Below are positions 6,253-14,256 of a DNA stretch of 16,025 nucleotides, one piece after another. The position numbers and the translations under genes were made by a program. Positions within the stretch are counted from its first letter, which is position 1. Each line of letters begins with the position of its first letter. Under the pieces are notes generated by a model. The model saw only the letters and a program-made list of their open reading frames with translations. It searched no databases and was not told where the DNA came from. Source of the DNA: Candidatus Omnitrophota bacterium (GTDB lineage: Bacteria; Omnitrophota; Gorgyraeia; Gygaellales; Profunditerraquicolaceae); NCBI GenBank assembly GCA_028716305.1, contig JAQUQA010000010.1:1-16025 (forward strand), written 5' to 3'.

Positions 6253-8124
6253 TTATTTATCTTCCTCTTTCTTGTGGGGCATAGACGACTTCTTCTGTTC
6301 CTCTAAGGCTGCTTTAAGATTTTCCTCCGAGATAAAGTTCTTCTCCAGGAGGATCTCGCCGATCAGTTTTTTCCCGATAACCATCTCCTTGTTCTTGGGG
6401 ATGGTGAAGTAAAAAACTGATCCCTCCTTTAATTTGGAATCTACCCGGATATCCCCTCTGTGTATATGGACTATCTTCTTGGCTATGGTCAGACCCGCCC
6501 CCGTCCCCTCGGCGTCCTCTCTTCTACCTAATCTCTGGAATATCTCAAAAATCTTTTTAAAATACTCTTTTTCTATCCCCGTGCCGTTATCCTTTACGTA
6601 AAATTCATACAAATCGCCCTTATCGCTGTAGCCGATTTCTATCACCGGTTTCGGCTTATCGTTAAACTTGATGGCGTTGGAGATCAGGTTCAGAAAAACC
6701 TCGGTCAGCCTGACGCGGTCACAAAATACCCTGGGGAGGTTGTCCTGGACGATAATTTCCGCGTTTTTCTGTTTTATGGCGTATTCCAGCCGCATCCTGG
6801 CTTCGGAGATAAGGTCCCCTGCCGGGATCTCTTCGATGACGCTGCCCTTTTTTTTGAGCCGGGATAACTCCAGAAGGTCCTCGATCAGCCTCTTCATCCT
6901 TTCCGTATTGGCCCTCACCCGCTCAAGATAGTGCCTGCCCTCCTCATTCAATTTTTCCTTATAATCATCCTCGATGAATTTAGAATAGGCATCTATGCTC
7001 CGGAGCGGTTCTTTTAAATCGTGGGAGACAATGTAGGTAAAGTCGTCCAGCTCTTTATTGACTTCCTCCAGAGATTTTTTTTGATACTCTAATATGTCTC
7101 TTGAATCCCTTAAGTCATGCTCTGCCTTCTTGCGCTCGGATATTTCTTTAACCAGCGTCTCTCTCTGTTTGAAGAATTTAGATATTAGCCGCGCAATATC
7201 GCCAAACTCGCTGGTATCTTTCTCTAAACTACGAAGATTATCTGGATTTTCTGTCTTTAACGCACGGGTGATTATCGCGAACGGCTCTTCTAGCGCGCCT
7301 TTTAAGAACACCACTATAAAAATAATAACCGAAATCGGAAAACCAATAAATATTATCGCCGCATTTCTAGAAAAAACCTTGTAAATTTCTAACTCCTTGG
7401 ATTCTATGGAAACATAAAAATACGCTGCCGACTTCCCCTGCCATCCGGGCAGCTCTCTGGAGAAAATAATTGTACTGGTTTTTACCAGAACATCAAAAGG
7501 AGGAACCGCCTGTTCTGTAGCGCTGATTTTAACCTGTCCTCCCAGAAGCCTTCCCAGATCATCGATATAATGCTTATCCCATAGACGGCCGGCAAAAAAA
7601 TAACCTCGAACAGGGGTCTTTCTTTTCGCGTCTGCAGAAGGATGTATTGTGGCCCCGCGGATCTCCATTAAACCTACAGGGGTATTTACAAAAAAATGAC
7701 AAAAGGCACTTTCTGAAAATATTTTCTTAATTTCTTCCTTGGGAATAACTAACTGCTCCAGGCCGGCGGCATCGCTGGCCACGTAATAAGCCGGGGAAAG
7801 ATCTAATCTATATACCCAGATCGCATCCGCCTGGTAGGTCTTAAGGGCATTCTCATCAATATTTTTTTGAGCCCATTCGATACCGCCACGAGAGCCGACG
7901 AAATCCACCATCTCGTCCCAATAGGTATAATCAAATACTAAAGCCTTAAGGCTTGCCTCTTTCAGGCTCAAAAGATTATCTAGGTAAGTATTTCTCTCTT
8001 CCATATTCTCCTTGAACAGAGCATACATCCGTCTATCTTCAAGCGACCGGTAAAAATGCCTTCCCGCGGTAAATATGGCCCCCAGTAATACCAGCAATAA
8101 AATTACTTTTGTGCGGATTCTCAT
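6253..8124 (-). CDS. Membrane CHASE4-type sensor histidine kinase with a C-terminal MshEN-like tail
   Basis: 623 residues. Order: TM1 (about 6-21); an extracytoplasmic CHASE4-like sensor (about 25-250) with the hallmark DYTYWDEM (65-72) and WAQKNIDENALKTY; TM2 (about 254-275); a linker that may be a weak HAMP domain; a coiled coil (about 320-360); HisKA with H368 in VSHDLKEPLRS; and HATPase_c (LNLISNAIKF, DNGTG 512-516, GTGAGLTIAKK). After the kinase core a tail of about 43 residues contains KLIGEILLEKNFISEENLKA and continues to Q610. This matches one half-motif of the type II secretion/pilus ATPase N-domain (MshEN, a c-di-GMP binder in some members). The kinase senses an unknown periplasmic ligand and probably heads the five-gene signalling operon. 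No Shine-Dalgarno is visible before the ATG. The kinase call is firm; the tail call is motif-based. Confidence 0.92.
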   Translation of the reverse strand: MRIRTKVILLLVLLGAIFTAGRHFYRSLEDRRMYALFKENMEERNTYLDNLLSLKEASLKALVFDYTYWDEMVDFVGSRGGIEWAQKNIDENALKTYQADAIWVYRLDLSPAYYVASDAAGLEQLVIPKEEIKKIFSESAFCHFFVNTPVGLMEIRGATIHPSADAKRKTPVRGYFFAGRLWDKHYIDDLGRLLGGQVKISATEQAVPPFDVLVKTSTIIFSRELPGWQGKSAAYFYVSIESKELEIYKVFSRNAAIIFIGFPISVIIFIVVFLKGALEEPFAIITRALKTENPDNLRSLEKDTSEFGDIARLISKFFKQRETLVKEISERKKAEHDLRDSRDILEYQKKSLEEVNKELDDFTYIVSHDLKEPLRSIDAYSKFIEDDYKEKLNEEGRHYLERVRANTERMKRLIEDLLELSRLKKKGSVIEEIPAGDLISEARMRLEYAIKQKNAEIIVQDNLPRVFCDRVRLTEVFLNLISNAIKFNDKPKPVIEIGYSDKGDLYEFYVKDNGTGIEKEYFKKIFEIFQRLGRREDAEGTGAGLTIAKKIVHIHRGDIRVDSKLKEGSVFYFTIPKNKEMVIGKKLIGEILLEKNFISEENLKAALEEQKKSSMPHKKEEDK

Positions 8125-8315
8125 ATATTTAATATTATCTTTTCTGTAAATGCAGGGATTGTAGAATTAAAAAGGCAGATAGCGAGGGATAAAATAACTC
8201 GTTTTCGTATTTTTTTTCTTTTCTTTTGCATCATATCACGATACTACTTATGTTCCTAACTTATTATGTTACTATATCTAAGTGGAATTTCAATATAATT
8301 ATGTAGTTTCATATC
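8125..8315. other. AT-rich intergenic region between the glycan operon and the signalling operon
   Basis: Both neighbours are on the minus strand. The region therefore lies downstream of the TMTC-like gene and upstream of the CHASE4 kinase. It is strongly AT-rich and includes a run of eight T (plus strand, near 8210) within a pyrimidine tract. It holds no protein-coding frame, RNA gene or clear terminator hairpin. It is the longest gene-free stretch outside the insert and most likely holds the promoter of the signalling operon. Confidence 0.6.
8266..8293 (-). promoter_or_regulatory. Candidate sigma70-type promoter for the signalling operon
   Basis: On the minus strand TTGAAA (8293-8288), a 16-base spacer and TAACAT (8271-8266) resemble -35 and -10 boxes. 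This would give a leader of about 140 bases before the kinase ATG. A second -10-like TATGAT lies at 8235-8230. In such AT-rich DNA these matches can arise by chance. Confidence 0.25.
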
Positions 8316-10007
8316 TTACTTTCCCAGCTGCTTTAGCTTCCGAAGGTTACCCCGCGCATCTTTGTTCTTTGGATCAAAAAAAAGCATTTTTTTCCAGATT
8401 TTTTCGGCTTTTTGCAGATCCCCTGATCTGGCATAAGTAACGGCTAAATTATTATAGCTGCAGAGATAACCCGGGTCCGCCAGAACCGCCTGTTTGAAAT
8501 AAATGATCGCCTGCCGGTAATCCCGGTTGTCCCCGGAAATCACCCCCAGCTGGTTATAGGCATCCACCAGCCCCGGGTTCAAGGATATGGCCTGCTTGTA
8601 TTCATAAATTGCCCTCTTTGTAGCTCCGGAATTTCGCAGGTTATCGCCCAATATCTTGTGCGCCTGGCCGTTCTGGGGATAACGGCTGCTGATCTTCTGC
8701 CAAAGCACAAGATTGCTCTTCCAGAGAGCATTCCCCAGGAAAGTCCGTGTAGCGTAAAATAGTAATAAGACTAATAACAGCAAAGAGATTTGTCTCTTGA
8801 TTAATACCGAATGGCTGCTTGCTTTGCTGGAACCGCCACAGCGATAAAGCAGATACGGCAAAAGCAAACAAAAACCCAGGATTGGCAAATATAGATAACG
8901 GCTGGCCATATAAATCCCCAGCGGATAGGCCAAATTCGACACCGGAAAGATGGTCAGAAAAAACCAGAGCAGAGAAAATGAAACTACGGGGACCAGATTC
9001 CTTTTGCGCCAGGCAAACAACCAGGCGCTCAAGCAGAGAAACACGGCAACCAACAGCTGCCAGGAAAAATACGCCGGCAACCAGGAGCGCGCAGGATTAT
9101 CGTTGATGGTCGGATAGATGCCGACACCCAAAAGGATCCATTGCAAATAGAGCAGAAAAACCCTGGCCATGACCAGAATTGCCGAATAGAAGCTGCCCCC
9201 GGGATACTCTGGGGGCAGGCCGGCGGGATTCGCCAGGAGAATAAATCTCACCCAGATGTAGGATAAAAATATGGCCAGGTATCCTAAATACCTTGCCTTG
9301 ATATAAACGATGATCCGCCTTAATCCCGTTTTCTTTACCAGGCAATCATAGAGCAGCAAAATTCCGGGCAGGGATAGAGCCATCTCCTTGGAAAATAAGG
9401 CCAGCGCGAAACAGCCCAGGGAAAGGGCGTAAAAAATTTGTCTTTTTATTTGTCCCGGCCGCGCATCGTCAAAACGGATGTAAAATAATAACGAAGAAAG
9501 GTAAAACAGAAAAAGCAGCAGGTCATCACGGAAAGAGACCACCCCCACAGCTTCGGAGTTGACCGGGTGCAGGGCAAAAAATAATGCCCCCCAAAGGGCG
9601 ATCAGATTACTTCGGGTAAGAATGCGCAGGAAGATAAAAGCGAGGATGGCATTGGCGATATGCAAAAAAAGGTTCGTCAGGTGATAGCCGAGGGGATTCA
9701 GCTCCCAGAACCGGTAATCAATAAAATAACTGAGCGTGACCATGGGGCGGTAGGAAAGTTCTCCGGAGCCGCGGGAATAGTCGACATAATAACAACATCC
9801 TCTTTTGACAAAAGAACTTAGGTATTCCCTGGAAAAAAGCAACGGCAGGTTCCCGCGTGATTTTATGAAACCGTTATCGACAATCACGCTGTAATCATCC
9901 CAGACAAAAGAATTCCCCAGGGAATTGGCATAAACCGCTGCCGTAATGATTACAATCAGAAAGAGGCATAGCTTAAGCGGGGGGTTTGTGAAGAGGCCGG
10001 CAATCAT
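8316..10007 (-). CDS. TMTC-like membrane glycosyltransferase with C-terminal TPR repeats
   Basis: 563 residues. A multi-span GT-C core (about 12-430) is followed by about three TPR units (about 435-563; for example ILGDNLRNSGATKRAIYEYK and the YNQLGVISG unit). Motifs of the TMTC/DUF1736-type family are present: SFVWDDYSV with D37/D38, ALHPVNSEAV (145-154), FRDDLL (159-164) and SKEMALSLP (206-214). Eukaryotic TMTCs are ER O-mannosyltransferases that use dolichyl-phosphate mannose. Bacterial relatives probably transfer a polyprenyl-phosphate sugar to an exported acceptor, with the TPR array binding protein partners. The ATG overlaps the GT9 stop in an ATGA, so it is translationally coupled. It is the last gene of the glycan operon. 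Substrate and acceptor are unknown. Confidence 0.85.
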   Translation of the reverse strand: MIAGLFTNPPLKLCLFLIVIITAAVYANSLGNSFVWDDYSVIVDNGFIKSRGNLPLLFSREYLSSFVKRGCCYYVDYSRGSGELSYRPMVTLSYFIDYRFWELNPLGYHLTNLFLHIANAILAFIFLRILTRSNLIALWGALFFALHPVNSEAVGVVSFRDDLLLFLFYLSSLLFYIRFDDARPGQIKRQIFYALSLGCFALALFSKEMALSLPGILLLYDCLVKKTGLRRIIVYIKARYLGYLAIFLSYIWVRFILLANPAGLPPEYPGGSFYSAILVMARVFLLYLQWILLGVGIYPTINDNPARSWLPAYFSWQLLVAVFLCLSAWLFAWRKRNLVPVVSFSLLWFFLTIFPVSNLAYPLGIYMASRYLYLPILGFCLLLPYLLYRCGGSSKASSHSVLIKRQISLLLLVLLLFYATRTFLGNALWKSNLVLWQKISSRYPQNGQAHKILGDNLRNSGATKRAIYEYKQAISLNPGLVDAYNQLGVISGDNRDYRQAIIYFKQAVLADPGYLCSYNNLAVTYARSGDLQKAEKIWKKMLFFDPKNKDARGNLRKLKQLGK

Positions 10008-11218
10008 CTTTTAATTAGATACCTCTGGACCAAACCAAACACTTCCTGCGGATTAATTGCCTTCAAGCAAAGATTGTCCGCGCAGGCGGACAGGCGGTGG
10101 TTAAATGCGGAAAGGCACGGAGAACACGGTAAATCGGAATAAACAATGCAGGTATTGTTATCTAAAGGCGCGAAGACCTGCGGACTTTCCGGCCCGAAGA
10201 TCACGATCTTCTTGATCTGTGTCAGCATCGCCAAATGCGCCAGCCCGCAGTCATTGGAGATCAGAAGGTCGCTCGAGAGAAAAAGCTCCATCAGTTCGGA
10301 CAAACTCGTTTGCCCGACCATACTGGCACATCTGGAGGTGGCCAGGGCCTGCTGAATCAAACCGGCCTTCTTTTCCGCCCCTTCGGTCCCGATTAAGATC
10401 AAATAATTGTCCTCATCCTGCAAGATCGAATTTGCCAGCTTAATGAAATTTTCCAGCGGCCACTCCCTAAGGGGCAGGACCCCCTCTCCGGCATTAAGTA
10501 ACAACGTCCTTCTTCCGGAGGCGGATGCGCTCCCCAGGCCGGAAAGTTTATTCCGCAACGCCTGCCTGGCCGAAGGATCTCCGGTGTACTGCGGGAAAAT
10601 AATTTTTTCTTCGCGCAATAGAGCGCGAAATTCAGGGGTCTTTTTAGCGGGATCATCTAACGCGTCGGCCAAAGACAGATAGTTGCGGCAGATATGGGTC
10701 AGCGGGTTATAAAGATGGCGGTGCGTCAAAAAATTACCCCGATATAAACCCTCAAAGGTATACGGGAAAAAGCCGGCCGTTTTTCGCGGCCGGATCAGAT
10801 AACCCAGGATGGCGGAAAAGCGGGCGAAGAATTCAAGGTCGAAGGCAAGATCGATTCTTTCGCGGCGCAAGATCTTTAAGGCGCGCAGGGTATCCCCGAT
10901 CAGATGGAAAAAAGTATCATCACGGATGGTCAGGACGTTTTTTTCCGGGATAATGCCGCAAAGATAGTTAAAAACATCCTGGTTTTTCCGGAAGGTGACA
11001 TAAAACAGTTCGCTCCTCGGGAACCGCTCTTTGATCCGGACCAGGAGCGGATAAGATTGGATAATCGCCCCTAATTCACTAAGCTTGATAAAAACTATCT
11101 TTCTGGTCTCGGCGGGTTTCTTTTTCAAAAATGATCTGCAGCGGTTTAAACCGCTCAAGAAGAGGCACAGCGGGACCCCGACCCAGTAATCGATTTTTCT
11201 TTGAAACGATAAATTCAT
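10004..11218 (-). CDS. GT9-family glycosyltransferase (heptosyltransferase-like)
   Basis: 404 residues. The N-terminal half has IVFIKLSELGAIIQSYPLL (41-59), the GT9 equivalent of the IGD-type loop. The C-terminal half has LLLNAGEG...REWPLENF (239-258), SLSELMELFLSSDLLISNDC (305-324) with GLAHLA following, and FGPESPQVFAPL (341-352). The last four cysteines (C365, C368, C379, C384) match the Cys cluster found near the end of many WaaF-like proteins. GT9 enzymes add heptose or related sugars to lipid A core or envelope glycans at the cytoplasmic face. This gene is the best evidence for an outer-membrane glycan in this organism. It starts 8 bases after the methyltransferase-GT2 stop with a purine-rich AAAGAGAG, and it ends in an ATGA overlap with the TMTC-like gene. 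The exact sugar is unknown. Confidence 0.88.
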   Translation of the reverse strand: MNLSFQRKIDYWVGVPLCLFLSGLNRCRSFLKKKPAETRKIVFIKLSELGAIIQSYPLLVRIKERFPRSELFYVTFRKNQDVFNYLCGIIPEKNVLTIRDDTFFHLIGDTLRALKILRRERIDLAFDLEFFARFSAILGYLIRPRKTAGFFPYTFEGLYRGNFLTHRHLYNPLTHICRNYLSLADALDDPAKKTPEFRALLREEKIIFPQYTGDPSARQALRNKLSGLGSASASGRRTLLLNAGEGVLPLREWPLENFIKLANSILQDEDNYLILIGTEGAEKKAGLIQQALATSRCASMVGQTSLSELMELFLSSDLLISNDCGLAHLAMLTQIKKIVIFGPESPQVFAPLDNNTCIVYSDLPCSPCLSAFNHRLSACADNLCLKAINPQEVFGLVQRYLIKR

Positions 11219-11226
11219 CGCTCTCT

Positions 11227-12951
11227 TTATTGCCTGGATGCCGGACTATTAAATTGCCTGAATTTGAAAAAAGTGTGCAGATGAAGCAGGTATTTGATTA
11301 TCGTTTTCAAGATCCCCGCTCCGTAGACCGTCCCGGCGAAGAACCCGACCGTCGAGGCCTCGTCAAAATAACGGGTGCGGATGGGGACCTCTTCGATCTT
11401 GAAACCGAGCAGTAAAATCTGCACAATGATCTCCGTATCGAACAGGAATCCGTCGCTGTTATCCTGGAAGTTTATATTTTTAAGTAATTTCGCGGAATAG
11501 GCGCGAAAACCCGAATGATATTCGCTCAAATATGTCCCGAAGGCAACGTTTTCCAGGGCGGTCAACAGGATATTGGCGTTGTGTTTCCAAAGCGGCATGC
11601 CCCCTTCCAGTGCCCCGCCCTTCATCATCCGCGAACCGAAAACCGCGTCAGCCGTTCCTTTCTTGATCGGGTCGATCAACTGCGGGATCACTTTTGGGTC
11701 GTATTGATAATCCGGGTGGACCATTACCACGATATCCGCCCCTGCCTCCAGGGCCTTGAGGTAGCAGGTTTTTTGGTTTGCCCCATACCCCCGATTATGC
11801 TCATGGACAAAAACTTTCAGGCCCAGCTTGCGGGCGAGCTCAACGGTATTATCCCTGCTGGCATCGTCGACCAGGATAATCTCATCCACGCTTTCTCTAG
11901 GGATATCCGCCAGCGTCCTTTTAAGAGTGGCTTCCGCGTTATAAGCCGGCAGGACGGCAATCACGCGCATCTGTTTCTCATCCTTTAAGTTAGCGGCCGC
12001 CTCCAGCTCCTGAAGGTACTTTAATTTACGGCTCTTCCGCGCGTAAATTTCCAGCTGGTCGCGTAAATCGATTTTTACCAGTCTGTTGCGCAAAAGATCA
12101 TGGTCGAGAAAAAAAGCGGCTACCCGGTATAATCCGGCATTATAACCTTTTACCTTGGTTAACCAGTACTTCAGGGAAAAACTGCGGGCATGGAACCTTT
12201 TTTTGGTGAGAAAAAAACCTGCCGCCTCGAGCATTTGCTTTAATGACCTGGCGGTAAAATAATAAAGATGGGCCTGCTTGACCCCCCACCATCTTGCTTT
12301 CAGGATCCTGCTCAAAAGGCTGTCGATATCGGGGGTATTGATGCAGATCAATCCATCTTTTTTTAATAATTTCCTCAAACGGATAAGCGTTTCTTTCGGC
12401 TCGGTTAAGTGTTCTATCGAGTCGATCAGGAGGACCGCGTCAAAATATCCCGGGTCAAAAGGCGCATCTTTGAGATGGCCGCGAAAGATAGTTTTAATCC
12501 CGAGCTTTTCCCGGGCATAATCAACCGCCCATTGGGAGAGCTCGACTCCGTAAACCTCCCAGCCTCTCTTCGCGGCTTCATCGAGGAGAAAACCGACAGA
12601 ACATCCGACATCGAGCAATCTTCCGGGCTTTTTAAACTTTTGCAGCTGATCAAGAATAGCACGGGCGGAGACCCGGCGCCCCGGCTCTTCCTCAAGGTAA
12701 AGCGGGTCCGCCATCAGGCAATAGTTTCCGACCAGTACCTCTTGCTTGGGGCGCGGATTAGCATAGATAAACCCGCATTCCGTGCACCTGACGATGCGCA
12801 AGAATGCCCCCGGGGCCTCAGAGGTGATCCGGTAATCCTCTAATTCAATGGCTGAAATATCCCCTTTATATGTCTTGTAGACGACCGTATATCTGGGGGA
12901 ACCACAGAGCCCGCAATTGACCTTTTCCAAGGGCACCTCGCGCAGGCTCAT
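11227..12951 (-). CDS. Fused class I methyltransferase and GT2 (polyprenyl-phosphate sugar synthase-like)
   Basis: 574 residues from the ATG at 12951, which overlaps the previous stop as ATGA. An upstream in-frame ATG at 12993 would lengthen the overlap and is less likely. Residues 10-62 hold two CxxC pairs (C13/C16, C56/C59), a likely zinc ribbon. Residues 108-250 form a SAM-dependent methyltransferase (LLDVGCSVGFLL 112-123, then D177 to H181 in IDSIEH). Residues 328-560 form a GT2 domain like DPM1/DPG synthases: VLPAYNAEATLKRTL, EIILVDDASRDNT, NRGYGANQKT, HPDYQYDP and HSGFRAYSAKLL. The GT2 half probably makes a polyprenyl-phosphate sugar donor for the neighbouring GT-C enzymes. The methyltransferase half may methylate a sugar or cap a glycan. 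The fusion is read through without a break, so both halves are one chain. Confidence 0.88.
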   Translation of the reverse strand: MSLREVPLEKVNCGLCGSPRYTVVYKTYKGDISAIELEDYRITSEAPGAFLRIVRCTECGFIYANPRPKQEVLVGNYCLMADPLYLEEEPGRRVSARAILDQLQKFKKPGRLLDVGCSVGFLLDEAAKRGWEVYGVELSQWAVDYAREKLGIKTIFRGHLKDAPFDPGYFDAVLLIDSIEHLTEPKETLIRLRKLLKKDGLICINTPDIDSLLSRILKARWWGVKQAHLYYFTARSLKQMLEAAGFFLTKKRFHARSFSLKYWLTKVKGYNAGLYRVAAFFLDHDLLRNRLVKIDLRDQLEIYARKSRKLKYLQELEAAANLKDEKQMRVIAVLPAYNAEATLKRTLADIPRESVDEIILVDDASRDNTVELARKLGLKVFVHEHNRGYGANQKTCYLKALEAGADIVVMVHPDYQYDPKVIPQLIDPIKKGTADAVFGSRMMKGGALEGGMPLWKHNANILLTALENVAFGTYLSEYHSGFRAYSAKLLKNINFQDNSDGFLFDTEIIVQILLLGFKIEEVPIRTRYFDEASTVGFFAGTVYGAGILKTIIKYLLHLHTFFKFRQFNSPASRQ

Positions 12952-14225
12952 CTTAAACACTCCCTTACCATTTTTACTGAAAGATCCAGGCAATCGGTCA
13001 TGAGAAATAGTTTTCGGAAATTCATAAAATCGCTTACCGCGCCGATGCCGACCACCGTGAAAAATAAAAAGAGGATAATGGCGGCCTGGAAACGTTTATC
13101 GAAAAAAGAGCGCAGCAGCAAAACCATCTTCCAGAACCCAAACCCGCTCACCAGATAGAACGGCAAAAAAACCGCGCTGATATACCTTAAATTCTGGGAA
13201 TATGGAACGATTGCCGCTACCAGGAAAAAAGCAATGACAAAAAAGATCATCCCCCCGACAATTTTGCTTTCAAACGCAGACGGGCTGACCTGGAATCTCC
13301 CGGTAAACCTCGCCGGGAGCAAAATCGCCAAAAGGGAAAAAACAAAAAAGAACGCGCTTAAAGGACTGACCAGGATGAACTCTTGGAGGAAATACCATAT
13401 CGGACCGGATTGATAAACTACCCCGTAGCTATTGGTCGGCATGGCATCCTTGACATGTTTTAGGATACCCGTCAAAACGCCTATCCCCCCGGTCAACGCC
13501 GCCATAAGCAAAAAGGCAAACAGGATGCTTAAGAGGTAAGCCGCGGACAAAAACATTCCCCGGGGAAACAATTTTTTCTCCCTGAAAAGCACCCAAAGGA
13601 TCCAGGCAACGCAGAGGCCGTAGATAACCACCCCAGATTCCTTGATCAGCAAACAATAGGTGCCGATGCCGGCAAGAAAAAAATAATTCTTCTTGCGCTC
13701 GGGGCTGCTGATTATCGAACAAGAGAAATAAATCAAGCCGCCGCCTAAAAAAGCCAAAAAGGCGTCCTGCCAGGTTCTGATGGAGACCGCGATATCGGCA
13801 AAAGAAACGCTTAAGAACAACAGGCCGTAAAGAGTAACCCAGGGATTAAAAAATCTTATTCCGATCAGGGAGAAAACCAGGAAGGAAAGTATGCTAAAAA
13901 AAACTGAAAGGTACGCCCCCTGCTTGACATGGCTCACGCCGGAGAGTTTCATCACCCCGGCCAATATTCCGTAATAACCTATTCTCGTCGGGGGAGGATA
14001 AATCCATAGCTGCTGATTGGAATTATATTCCTTTACCAGGGATTTGATCCCGGCCAGGCCGGAAACCGCAACGGTCCTTGCCTGATAGGAATAGATATAT
14101 TCATCCGGGCTCCTGGCAATCGATTCGCGCAGGCTCAGCCAGCGTAAAAAACCACCCAAACAAATCAAAATAAAAATAGCGAATAAAACCGGTTTTTTAC
14201 CGAAAGTTACCCCGAATACTTTCAT
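12948..14225 (-). CDS. Integral-membrane GT-C glycosyltransferase (GT39/PMT_2-like)
   Basis: 425 residues with about ten hydrophobic segments and almost no soluble tail. After the first segment (about 13-29) the loop carries SPDEYIYSYQA (D41, E42), the acidic pair of GT-C active sites that use lipid-linked sugars. A second larger extracytoplasmic loop lies around residues 255-275. The start ATG has GGGAG 11 bases upstream, 31 bases after the SGNH-TPR gene. The end overlaps the methyltransferase-GT2 gene by 4 bases (ATGA), so donor-making and donor-using enzymes are translationally coupled. It differs from the inserted GT-C protein in length and lacks its soluble C-terminal domain. Acceptor and sugar are unknown. 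Confidence 0.8.
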   Translation of the reverse strand: MKVFGVTFGKKPVLFAIFILICLGGFLRWLSLRESIARSPDEYIYSYQARTVAVSGLAGIKSLVKEYNSNQQLWIYPPPTRIGYYGILAGVMKLSGVSHVKQGAYLSVFFSILSFLVFSLIGIRFFNPWVTLYGLLFLSVSFADIAVSIRTWQDAFLAFLGGGLIYFSCSIISSPERKKNYFFLAGIGTYCLLIKESGVVIYGLCVAWILWVLFREKKLFPRGMFLSAAYLLSILFAFLLMAALTGGIGVLTGILKHVKDAMPTNSYGVVYQSGPIWYFLQEFILVSPLSAFFFVFSLLAILLPARFTGRFQVSPSAFESKIVGGMIFFVIAFFLVAAIVPYSQNLRYISAVFLPFYLVSGFGFWKMVLLLRSFFDKRFQAAIILFLFFTVVGIGAVSDFMNFRKLFLMTDCLDLSVKMVRECLR

Positions 14226-14256
14226 GATCTATTTTACTCCCGGAAAAATATTTAGA

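Noticed and set aside
8180..8220. CGAG/CTCG stem followed by T-rich sequence, as a possible plus-strand terminator
   Set aside because: The stem is only four bases with an 11-base loop, and no plus-strand gene precedes it.
10075..10092. Perfect 7-bp inverted repeat (TGTCCGC, 4-base loop, GCGGACA)
   Set aside because: It lies inside the GT9 coding sequence, over the conserved Cys cluster, with no following T run, so it is not a terminator or operator I can support.
11515..11988. Plus-strand open frame of 157 codons
   Set aside because: It is the shadow of the GT2 half of the methyltransferase-GT2 gene, with no family motifs and no upstream ribosome site.
12409..12843. Plus-strand open frame of 144 codons
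   Set aside because: Antisense to the methyltransferase domain, whose motifs are clear on the minus strand; it has no recognisable features of its own.
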